Assembly (NCBI RefSeq): GCF_016592555.1
Contig: NZ_AP014546.1
Location: 124,001 to 188,000, forward strand
Source: Neptunomonas japonica JAMM 1380
GTDB taxonomy: Bacteria; Pseudomonadota; Gammaproteobacteria; Pseudomonadales; Balneatricaceae
DNA length: 64,000 nucleotides
Direction of reading: 5' to 3'
Position numbers and translations under genes: made by a program. The notes beneath the pieces are model-generated. The model was given only the letters and a program-made list of their open reading frames with translations, was not told where the DNA came from and did no database searches. Of this stretch, positions 9,331-16,955 are shown in pieces (position 1 is the first letter of the stretch; each line of letters begins with the position of its first letter).

Positions 9331-9714
9331 ATGATGTATGACAATGAGAGTCTGGAGACCTTCCTCCAAATAGCAGGAAAGATTACTCAAGCCGAACTTT
9401 CTTTTGTACGAGATCAAGGGCGACTGGGTGATTATGCAGTCGCTTATCGCGTCTATAGAAATAAACAGGGTGGTGGTTTCGGCGACCCTGATAAGCACCC
9501 GTTTGCTTGGGCCGCTATTGTTTATGTTGATGGTTTACCATTGCGCTTAAACAGCGCTCGTGGTGATTGTCGTGAGTGGTCAACATTAGATCGTGTAGCA
9601 CAATGGATGCTGGATAACGGCTTTACCTATTGGTGGACACGAAATGATTTAGAAGTTGGCAATGTAGAGCCGCTTGATACCATCGCTGAGTCACTTGGCT
9701 ACCCAGAAATGTAA
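9331..9714 (+). CDS. Protein of unknown family, 127 aa
   Basis: I do not recognise this family. The product is soluble (no signal peptide or membrane segment), acidic and rich in aromatic residues, with a central FAWAAIVYVDGLPLRLNSARG segment suggesting mixed alpha/beta structure and a WWTRNDLEVGN stretch near the C-terminus. It is a single gene divergent from the amidase unit, which suggests shared control but not function. A second ATG at 9334 is an alternative start. Coding seems real because the codon use matches neighbours and no competing long frame overlaps it. Confidence 0.65.
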   Translation: MMYDNESLETFLQIAGKITQAELSFVRDQGRLGDYAVAYRVYRNKQGGGFGDPDKHPFAWAAIVYVDGLPLRLNSARGDCREWSTLDRVAQWMLDNGFTYWWTRNDLEVGNVEPLDTIAESLGYPEM

Positions 9715-10181
9715 GGTGCTCTTGAGAAGCTATGGATATCAGCCTAATCTTTGATGATAGCTAAAACATAATTGTCTTATGTTCGATATATTAAACATTG
9801 GTTGAGTGTGCGTTTTTCATCAAAGTAAGTGATAACAGCGAAATAGAAAGGTTTTAAAATAAATGCCTAGCATTATTTTTAGGCTTATTATTCAATATAA
9901 ACAATGACTTGCATTAATTTATCCTCGTTGTTGCTTGCTTGGGTATGCTTGATTTTTTTTCATGGGATCGGGTTGAACGCATTAAATTTTACAAAGCAGC
10001 ATGCAAACGTAGCTTTTAATTTACACCAAACGGTGTTAAAAATACTGCACAGCTACCCGGTAGTAGGTAGAGACGTTATCAGAGAGCTTCTGGTAGAGCA
10101 TAGATAGAATTAGTTTAGACCGTTCCTAGTGCTCGAACCTAAACAAGCTATCAATATATATAAGAAAAAAGGAATCAGATA
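9715..10181 (+). other. 467-bp AT-rich intergenic region
   Basis: No supportable gene. A 67-codon open frame at 9904-10107 has no ribosome-binding site and no recognisable content. A weak hairpin (GCCTA/TAGGC, about 9867-9886) is followed by TTATTATT and could end the 9331 transcript. The TRAP operon promoter must lie in the right-hand part; I could not pick it with confidence. Confidence 0.4.
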
Positions 10182-11198
10182 GTGAAAAGAAGAGACTTAC
10201 TGAAAGCAGCTGCCACGGGTATCGCTGCTGCGCCATTGGCCCTTTCTGCGACGTCTGCTCAGGCAGGCGAAAAAGTTAATCTTAGAATGCAAACGCTATA
10301 CGGAACAGAAACTGATGATCTGTATAAAGCTTTTGCAAACGATGTTAAAACAAGCTCTAACAAAAGCGTTCGTATCACGCGTTTCCGTGGTAGCGAGCTG
10401 GTAGCAAATGACCAGATGCTAGACGCCGTATCTAAAGGCACTTTGGATATGTGTCAGGGCTATGGCGGTTATTGGGCTGGTCAGCTAGATATCGCTAAAA
10501 TTGAAAGTGGTATTCCAGGCGCCTGGACTAGCTATGATGAAGCTATGTACTTGCACCAAGCTAAAGGCCTGGGCGATCTGCTTTCAGAAGCTTATGCTGA
10601 AAAAGGCGTACATTATTTAGGCCCAGTATTTGGTGGTCCGTACGATCTACTAACAACTAAGCCAGTTAAAAGCTTAGACGACCTTAAAAACATGAAGATT
10701 CGCGCAACAGCTACTGTCGCTGCGATTCTTGAAAAGTTTGGTATTCCAACTGTATACCTACCAAGCCAAGAGCTCTATATTGCACTATCTACTGGCGCGA
10801 TTGATGGTGTGATTTATGGCGGTTCTTTGGAATATAAAGCATTAAAACTGCACGAAGCAGCTAAACATTACACTTACCTAAACATGATCAACCCTGGTTA
10901 TGCTGATGGTATGTTGATCAACAAGAAAAAGTGGGACTCTATGTCTCCTGATCAGCAAAAAGTTATTGAACTAGCTAGCGCTAAGCATTCAACTAACATG
11001 CATGCTTGGAATGTAAATGGCTGTCTTGATGTGAATGGCGAAGGCATCTTTGAGTTTGCTTCTTTACCTGCTGAAGACTCTAAAGCACTGACAGTTGCCG
11101 CTATGGATGTATGGAAAGAAGAAGCTAAGAAGTCTGAGCGTAACAGCAAAGCGATTGATGCGATCATTGCGACTGCCAAGGCTACTGGGAGAGCTTAA
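10182..11198 (+). CDS. TRAP transporter substrate-binding protein (DctP family), operon 1
   Basis: Periplasmic binding protein that delivers a small organic anion to a TRAP permease. The start is GTG with AAGGA upstream. The N-terminus is a twin-arginine signal (KRRDLLKAAATG) ending SAQA. The mature part has the DctP pattern, including MCQGYGGYW, LDDLKNMKIRATATVAAILEKFGI and STGAIDGVIYGG. Its TAA overlaps the ATG of the DctQ gene by 1 nt. Ligand is not predictable from sequence alone; the neighbouring amidase unit ends 0.9 kb away and is divergent from it. Confidence 0.92.
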   Translation: MKRRDLLKAAATGIAAAPLALSATSAQAGEKVNLRMQTLYGTETDDLYKAFANDVKTSSNKSVRITRFRGSELVANDQMLDAVSKGTLDMCQGYGGYWAGQLDIAKIESGIPGAWTSYDEAMYLHQAKGLGDLLSEAYAEKGVHYLGPVFGGPYDLLTTKPVKSLDDLKNMKIRATATVAAILEKFGIPTVYLPSQELYIALSTGAIDGVIYGGSLEYKALKLHEAAKHYTYLNMINPGYADGMLINKKKWDSMSPDQQKVIELASAKHSTNMHAWNVNGCLDVNGEGIFEFASLPAEDSKALTVAAMDVWKEEAKKSERNSKAIDAIIATAKATGRA

Positions 11199-11719
11199 TG
11201 TCAACACTTTCTCAATATCTTGCTTTTCAAGACAGGATATCTGAGTGGGTGGGCAAGGCCGTCTCCTGGATGTGTCTTGCCATGATTGCAGTGCTTGGCT
11301 ATGAGGTGGCAGCGCGTTATTTGTTTAACAGCCCTACCTCATGGGCGCATGAAAGTACCACGATGTTATATGGTACTTTCTGCATACTGGCAGGTGTCTA
11401 TACCCATAGACACCACAGCCATGTGAAAAGTGAAGTGATCTATAACCTGTTCTCAGTTCGCACCAGAGCTATCATGGATGTGATAACCGGCTCACTTGGC
11501 TTGGTTGTATTCGGCGTTTTCTTTGTGGTCACCTTTAATTATGCTGCGGAATCATGGGCAATTAAAGAGGTCTCTTCAAAGAGTACTTGGGGCCCCATTG
11601 TTTACCCTTTTAAATCCGTTCTCCCTCTGGCTATTGCCCTAATGATGTTGCAGAGCCTAGCAGGATTAATTCGCAGCCTGGTTGTTGCTCTAGGTATGCA
11701 GTTGGAAGAAGAAAGTTAG
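11198..11719 (+). CDS. TRAP transporter small permease (DctQ family), operon 1
   Basis: Four-helix small membrane subunit that works with the DctM-type large permease. The protein is 173 residues with hydrophobic segments near 22-42, 55-75, 95-120 and 140-165 and the family-typical YEVAARYLFNSPTSWAHEST segment. It overlaps the DctP gene by 1 nt. Unusually, a 149-bp gap with no open frame separates it from the DctM gene. Confidence 0.9.
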   Translation: MSTLSQYLAFQDRISEWVGKAVSWMCLAMIAVLGYEVAARYLFNSPTSWAHESTTMLYGTFCILAGVYTHRHHSHVKSEVIYNLFSVRTRAIMDVITGSLGLVVFGVFFVVTFNYAAESWAIKEVSSKSTWGPIVYPFKSVLPLAIALMMLQSLAGLIRSLVVALGMQLEEES

Positions 11720-11868
11720 TTTGAAGTAGTCTGATACTTGGCTGATTTTTGGAAGGGTTGATAACTCTGTAAGTTTTTATATCTGTGATTTTTTTTCAGA
11801 GAACCTTGATTGTCTAAGATGCTGATAAGAATTGGGCAGATATATACTGTAAAAACGAAGGTGTATCC

Positions 11869-13191
11869 GTGTTAGATCTAGATCCTTTATTAGTTACCGC
11901 CGGCATGTTTTGCTCCATGCTGGTACTGTTGGCGATGGGGGCTCCGCTCACTTGGGCGTTGCTTACCGTAGGCACAGGTTCTGCTTATTTTCTTTGGGGG
12001 CCTGCTGGCCTCGAATTAATGGCTCACAGTGCTTTCGGAGCAATGGATAACTTCCTGCTAGTGGCACTCCCAATGTTTATTTTTATGGGATTAATGCTGC
12101 AGCGATCCGGTATCACCGATGACCTGTTTGAAATGATTAATAAGCTCATGGGTGGTGTTCCTGGGGGCTTGGGAATGGGCACTGTTATCGTCTGCGCGAT
12201 TATCGCCGCGTTGGCTGGGGTATCAGGTGCTGCAACCGTTAGTTTAGGTATTATTGCATTACCTGCGATGCTGAAACGAGGCTACGACAAGAAGTTAGTT
12301 ACCGGCACTATTATGGCAGGTGGCGCGCTAGGATTTTTAATTCCCCCTAGTGTGCTGATGATCGTTTATGCATTCTTAGCCCGAGAGTCGGTAGGTAAAT
12401 TGTTTGCAGCAGGCTTGATGCCAGGCCTTATGTTGGCCGGCATCTACATGCTTTACATCTTCCTGTTTGCTGTTAAAAATCCAGAAAAAGCACCTTCAAT
12501 TCCTTTGAAGGAGCGTGTCAGTGGCATAGGTAAGATCAAAGCGCTTAAAGCATTGATTTTACCAGGTATTTTAATCGGTACTGTATTAGGCTTTATTGTT
12601 GGTGGTGTGACATCTCCTTCAGAAGCATCAGCTGTTGGTGCGGCAGGCTCGCTTATATGTGCGGCAATCTATCGCACATTAAATATGAAAATGCTGAAAG
12701 AAGTGCTTATGAGTACGACGCAGCTAATGGGAATGCTGATCTGGATTACCGTAGCGGCAGTATTTTTCAGTAAAGTCTATATTGGTTTGGGAGCAGGCTC
12801 TTTGCTTACTGAGCTGGTAGAAGACTCGAACCTTTCGCCTTACTGGGTCATTATCGCGATGCTGGTAACGTACTTCGTGTTGGGTATGTTCCTAGATGAT
12901 TTTGCGATTGTCTTTATTACCGTTCCTTTGTTTGTGCCTATTGTTCAGGAGCTAGGGTTTGATACGGTGTGGTTTGCAGTACTGTTTATTATTAGTATGC
13001 AAACGGCCTATCTCACGCCCCCCTTTGGGTACAACCTGTTTTACATGCGATCGGTGGCGCCTCCTTCAATAACCATATATGACCTGTATAAAGCGGTTAT
13101 CCCGTTCATTATTTTGCAGGTTATCGGGTTGGCACTGGTGGTGGCATTTCCACAGATAGCGCTCTGGTTACCTGGAGTGATATTTGGATAG
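11869..13191 (+). CDS. TRAP transporter large permease (DctM family), operon 1
   Basis: Twelve-helix ion-transporter-superfamily permease that couples sodium entry to uptake of the DctP ligand. At 440 residues it has family length, with GVPGGLGMGTVIVCAIIAALAGVSGAATVS, GGALGFLIPPSVLMIVYA and SPSEASAVGA typical of DctM. GTG start with AAGG 7 nt upstream. It ends 29 bp before a strong terminator. Confidence 0.93.
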   Translation: MLDLDPLLVTAGMFCSMLVLLAMGAPLTWALLTVGTGSAYFLWGPAGLELMAHSAFGAMDNFLLVALPMFIFMGLMLQRSGITDDLFEMINKLMGGVPGGLGMGTVIVCAIIAALAGVSGAATVSLGIIALPAMLKRGYDKKLVTGTIMAGGALGFLIPPSVLMIVYAFLARESVGKLFAAGLMPGLMLAGIYMLYIFLFAVKNPEKAPSIPLKERVSGIGKIKALKALILPGILIGTVLGFIVGGVTSPSEASAVGAAGSLICAAIYRTLNMKMLKEVLMSTTQLMGMLIWITVAAVFFSKVYIGLGAGSLLTELVEDSNLSPYWVIIAMLVTYFVLGMFLDDFAIVFITVPLFVPIVQELGFDTVWFAVLFIISMQTAYLTPPFGYNLFYMRSVAPPSITIYDLYKAVIPFIILQVIGLALVVAFPQIALWLPGVIFG

Positions 13192-13220
13192 TTAGCATTA
13201 ATAAATCGATGCTCTTTTAT

Positions 13221-13258
13221 ACACCCGCAGACTGTGTCAGTCGTGCGGGTGTTTTTTT
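13221..13258 (+). terminator. Rho-independent terminator of TRAP operon 1
   Basis: Perfect 9-bp stem ACACCCGCA (13221-13229) with TGCGGGTGT (13244-13252), extended inside by GACTG/CAGTC, followed by a seven-T run. It lies just after the DctM stop. Confidence 0.93.
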
Positions 13259-13316
13259 ATGTAGCTCTGAGAAACCTGAAGAGGAGGAGATCTTTCAAGG
13301 CTAGGTTTACATATTA

Positions 13317-13754
13317 TTAAAACGTAAGCTGCATCCCTGACAAGTAACCAACGCTACTATCATCTTCATTCGTATCTCCTATCTCGGCAAACACGCCTAC
13401 ATTCTCCTGTTGAGGGAATTGATAGGTTACGTTTGCGTACCAGCCCGTCACGTCATCTCTGCTTTTATCTTCGTAATCAATGCTTTGAATATCAAGCGCT
13501 GCTTTTGTTGTGTTGGTTATCGGGAATGCACTTACTAGGTTATAAGCATTAGCGGTATCTGCCATTGAGCTGTAATCAGCTCCGAACGTGGCAAAGTCAG
13601 CATCATAGACTGCCTGCACACCCCAAGACATTACAGAGTCAGTAGCACCAGACGCTTGGAAGTTCTGCAGGGCTGCAGCCAGACTCAAGTTATCCACAGA
13701 TGTTGATATAAACAGGTCTAAAGATTCGTTGTTGTAAGTGTTTGAGCAAGTCAT
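13317..13754 (-). pseudogene. Remnant of an outer-membrane porin gene (C-terminal part)
   Basis: The translation is a string of amphipathic beta strands (SWGVQAVYDADFATFGADYSS, VTGWYANVTYQFPQ, VGVFAEIG) ending GYLSGMQLTF. A C-terminal Phe preceded by alternating residues is the hallmark of a Gram-negative porin. Only about 140 residues remain, less than half of a normal porin, and there is no signal peptide or N-terminal barrel half. Its first codons (MTCSNTYNNE) do not look like a natural start, and the 180 bp upstream contain no porin sequence in any frame. I read it as a 5'-deleted gene. Confidence 0.65.
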
Positions 13755-13866
13755 TCTTTTGAGTAGCCGTTTTTGTAAATAAAGATAGTTGTGTAGATTT
13801 CGCCTCCTTTGCTGCTATGTGGATTACCCGTCGACTGCTCTTTTCTAAAAAGCTATGCCTAAAAAC

Positions 13867-13915
13867 AAGAATGATAATTAATATTGTATTGTAAATGATA
13901 TAGATTATCATTATT
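13867..13915 (+). promoter_or_regulatory. Fur-type iron box(es) upstream of the EB_dh-like gene
   Basis: On the minus strand, 13915-13897 reads AATAATGATAATCTATATC, which matches 16 of 19 positions of the Fur consensus GATAATGATAATCATTATC. A second, weaker match (AATGATAATTAATATT) lies at about 13867-13885. The boxes are 24-70 bp before the gene at 13939, where a promoter would be, so iron repression of that gene and the following flavocytochrome gene is likely. Confidence 0.7.
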
Positions 13916-13938
13916 ATTCGCTAAAATTAAACACTTGT

Positions 13939-15006
13939 ATGGATTTGGCGAAAAACATGAAGAAGATAGCTGTTTTTTGGTGCATTGCATCGGTTGGATT
14001 TGTTCCTCACGTAGCTCAAGCTGCAAAAAATACACTGGAGTCGATTCGCATTGATCATCCCGTTGTTATTGATGGCTTACAAGAAACATTTTGGAACCAA
14101 GCAGCACCATTGACGGTGTCTTTGAATGAGCTTCCGTACGAGCCGAGTAACGGCTATGCGGGAATGAAGGAGGTCGAGGTAGATATGCGTTCAGCCTATG
14201 ACGCTGAAAATATCTATTTTTTAATTCGTTGGGAAGATCCAACGATGAGTCTTGAGCGTTTTCCTTGGGTGAAACAGAAGGATGGTTCGTGGAAGCAGTT
14301 GATGAAGAAAGACCAAACAGGTCATGACAATACCTTCTATGAAGACAAATTTGCTTTGTTTTGGAATATTCATTCCAAAGGGTTTGTTAAGAAAGGCTGT
14401 GATAAGTCTTGTCATGTTGCAGAAGATGGTGAAATCGATGGTGTCAAAGATACCTCTTCAGGGCGTCATTATACGGCTAATGCGGGCGAAACAATCGACA
14501 TGTGGCATTGGAAGGGCGCTAGATCAAACCCTGTAGGCCAAATTGATGATCAGTATATGAACTCTGACCGCCAGGAAAATAAAGGTTGGGGGCGACACAG
14601 TGATGACAAAACAGGAGGAGGCTATGCGAATAATCGTAATGCTGAGAAAACCGCTCCTGCTTGGATGAATCCTGTACCCAGTGAAGAGAGCCGCTATTGG
14701 GTAATGGACGCGACAAAGGTGCCTTTTTTAGACCGATTTAAGCCCGGAGATGTCGTTGGAGGTATCGTCGCGAACCCATCGACAGGTTCACGAGGCGATA
14801 TCAGTGCGCTAGGTGTTTGGGAGAATGGTGTTTGGACCTTAGAAGTGAAGCGCAAATTAGTGACTGAGCATGAAAACTCTGCGACTCAGGATATTCAATT
14901 TAGTGACCTAGGTAAAAAGTATTATTTTGGAGTGACTGTGTTTGATAATAGCCAGACGAATCACCTTTATCATAAGAAATCACTGAAGCTAACGTTCTCT
15001 AAATGA
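13939..15006 (+). CDS. Exported heme-binding protein, ethylbenzene-dehydrogenase gamma/EB_dh-like
   Basis: Predicted periplasmic cytochrome of the EB_dh heme-binding family (the fold of the gamma subunit of ethylbenzene and DMS dehydrogenases). A signal peptide ends HVAQA. VVIDGLQETFWNQAAPL and the beta-sandwich core YDAENIYFLIRWEDPT are typical of this domain. A non-canonical c-type heme motif CxxxCH (Cys154, Cys158, His159) follows. No catalytic molybdenum subunit is encoded nearby, so this is not part of a hydrocarbon dehydrogenase. The frame may really begin at the ATG at 13957 (MKKIAVFWC), as neither start has a strong Shine-Dalgarno. Preceded by Fur boxes and followed after 84 bp by the flavocytochrome gene; an electron-carrier role in iron reduction is inference. 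Confidence 0.75.
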   Translation: MDLAKNMKKIAVFWCIASVGFVPHVAQAAKNTLESIRIDHPVVIDGLQETFWNQAAPLTVSLNELPYEPSNGYAGMKEVEVDMRSAYDAENIYFLIRWEDPTMSLERFPWVKQKDGSWKQLMKKDQTGHDNTFYEDKFALFWNIHSKGFVKKGCDKSCHVAEDGEIDGVKDTSSGRHYTANAGETIDMWHWKGARSNPVGQIDDQYMNSDRQENKGWGRHSDDKTGGGYANNRNAEKTAPAWMNPVPSEESRYWVMDATKVPFLDRFKPGDVVGGIVANPSTGSRGDISALGVWENGVWTLEVKRKLVTEHENSATQDIQFSDLGKKYYFGVTVFDNSQTNHLYHKKSLKLTFSK

Positions 15007-15090
15007 TATCTATGGACTGATATGAAGAGAATTCGTTTCCAACAGCAATGTTAACGTGCTGTTGGAAGCTGTTCGCTTATCAACAATAAT

Positions 15091-16764
15091 ATGAAATCGC
15101 TATCATCTACACTGCCTGATTCCCCTTCAAAGTACAGAGGGCCTGTAACTGGCCTTATGTGGTTTAAGCGTTATTCTACTTTACTGAAAGTGCTACCTTG
15201 GCTGAGCTTGTTCTTTGCTGTCGGCAGCTATCAGTTTTGGCTTGGCTTTGATTACAACTCGAACGATACCACTAATATTTATCTGAGATTAGCGCGTGGT
15301 AGTGCCTATCTGTTGTTGCTGATACTCGCAGTTATGTGGCTGCCGGTCATGCGAAAGAGCATAACGGTGCTACGCTGTTCTCGTTGGGGGAGATGTTTAC
15401 CACTTGATCAGGCTAAAGTTTGTCATCGCTGGCTTGGTCATTTGTTGATAGTGGCAGCGCTGCTGCATGGTAGCCAATATTTACTTTATTACGATACGTT
15501 GGAGATACCTTTTAAAGAAGCATTGCTTGCTGAAGAGGCTGATTTGGTACGTTCCATGCGTACGAATATGTATGAATTTGTTAGTGAAGATGAGTCTATC
15601 GATGTGATGCAGGAGTGGATAGCAGCGGGCGCACAGCAAAATGAGTTTGAATCAAAAATTAAACCGATCCTTAAGGAAGATTGCACTAAATGCCATAACC
15701 GTACTTCAACGATGACATATGCCATCCCTAATATGCCATTGAGTCACTATGAAGATGTACTGGCTTTTGTCGATAAGGGGATTAGCTCTCGGCAATTTCG
15801 TATCAATATGAGTGGCTTGTCGATGTTATTCATCTTGTTGATTGTTTGGCTGAGTTCCCTCCAATGGGTAAGAATACATTTGTACCACCGGTTTCAGCAG
15901 CTGCACCGCTTAGGTTACGCATTAGCACTATTAGCATTGCTACATATCACGACGCTGCAATGGATCGTTTTTCCACTGCTGGTCTTGGTGATTGAGCTAT
16001 ATTGCTCCAGAGTACGCCAGCGGTACACCAATTGCGTGGCTCATGCTTTGAGAGTTAATGAGCAGGTCGTTTGTTTAACTATTGAACGCCCAAAGGCTTT
16101 GGCGCTACTTCCTGGGCATTATGTTCAGCTTCGTATTCCAGCATTATCTGCTCACGAGTGGCATTCCTTTTCATTGACAGGAATACGCAACGATCAACGT
16201 CGCTTGGTGCTTAAAATCAGTTGTGTGGGAGATTGGACAAAACGCCTACAACAGATGGTAACTAATGCCGAATCAACAAAGTTAGGCGTTGATGTGCGAG
16301 GGCCGTATGCCAGCCCGGCAGCTCATGCCCCTGCGTCCAACCATTGGTTATTAATAGCAGGGGGAATCGGCATTACGCCTTTTCTTAGCTTGCTGCGTGA
16401 ATGTAAACGGGACCCTAATCGTAGAGGGATGTTGCACCTTGTATGGGTTATTCGTGAACCTGAGCTTTTACAGTGGCTACGCCCGTTAATAGAGAGGCTA
16501 TTAGCGATAGCAGCGGTTGATTGTCATTGGCATATTTACCTAACAGCAGATACTGGTGACTTGTCTTTGTTACGAAAGAGCTTTAGCCGTGGAGCCTCAT
16601 TACAAGTGCAGCATGGGCGACCCAATTGGCAGCAACTGACATCTGATATTGGCCGTAGTGGCTATCAACCACACTGTTTTATTTGTGGGCCAAAAGGGCT
16701 CTCAAAAGAGGCGGGTGATGCATGTCGTCGCATGGGGTGGCCGGTTCGAAAAGAAAGCTTTTGA
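15091..16764 (+). CDS. Ferric-reductase-like flavocytochrome with inserted c-type heme motif
   Basis: Membrane flavocytochrome of the ferric reductase/NADPH oxidase superfamily, predicted to move electrons from cytoplasmic NAD(P)H through FAD and two b hemes to the periplasm. Membrane segments lie in the first 290 residues. Paired histidines at 112/126 and 272/285 have the spacing expected for two b hemes. The flavin part has HSFSLTG, then LIAGGIGITPFLSLL, CGPKG and a terminal Phe as in the NOX family. The odd part is the roughly 100-residue loop between the two heme helices (about 135-240), which carries CTKCH at 198-202 in the context KPILKEDC. This looks like a small cytochrome c domain on the periplasmic side. 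The start is uncertain; the Met at residue 23 is possible. Confidence 0.75.
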   Translation: MKSLSSTLPDSPSKYRGPVTGLMWFKRYSTLLKVLPWLSLFFAVGSYQFWLGFDYNSNDTTNIYLRLARGSAYLLLLILAVMWLPVMRKSITVLRCSRWGRCLPLDQAKVCHRWLGHLLIVAALLHGSQYLLYYDTLEIPFKEALLAEEADLVRSMRTNMYEFVSEDESIDVMQEWIAAGAQQNEFESKIKPILKEDCTKCHNRTSTMTYAIPNMPLSHYEDVLAFVDKGISSRQFRINMSGLSMLFILLIVWLSSLQWVRIHLYHRFQQLHRLGYALALLALLHITTLQWIVFPLLVLVIELYCSRVRQRYTNCVAHALRVNEQVVCLTIERPKALALLPGHYVQLRIPALSAHEWHSFSLTGIRNDQRRLVLKISCVGDWTKRLQQMVTNAESTKLGVDVRGPYASPAAHAPASNHWLLIAGGIGITPFLSLLRECKRDPNRRGMLHLVWVIREPELLQWLRPLIERLLAIAAVDCHWHIYLTADTGDLSLLRKSFSRGASLQVQHGRPNWQQLTSDIGRSGYQPHCFICGPKGLSKEAGDACRRMGWPVRKESF

Positions 16765-16885
16765 TAAGCTGTCAATGAGCCTTTTTCAGAAGTGTGCTTC
16801 GGTAGTGTTGGTAGGGCAGAAAGAGAATATAAAAATATTTAAGGTGGATCTTCGTCGTAAATATTAAGGGGCTTTGTAACGGTTA

Positions 16886-16910
16886 TAAAAAGCGGAGGTT
16901 TCCCTCCGCT
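16886..16910 (-). terminator. Terminator between flavocytochrome and mmsA genes
   Basis: Perfect 8-bp stem AGCGGAGG/CCTCCGCT with a 4-nt loop (16891-16910). On the minus strand it is followed by TTTTTATAA, so it best serves the mmsA transcript. The plus-strand tail (ATTATGTCTTCTT) is weaker but may also help the convergent gene. Confidence 0.75.
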
Positions 16911-16955
16911 ATTATGTCTTCTTACCAGCAATGTTTGTTGGCAAAAAGCTGCTGA

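Noticed and set aside
9904..10107. 67-codon open frame before TRAP operon 1
   Set aside because: No ribosome-binding site, no recognisable domain and AT-rich intergenic composition; likely chance.
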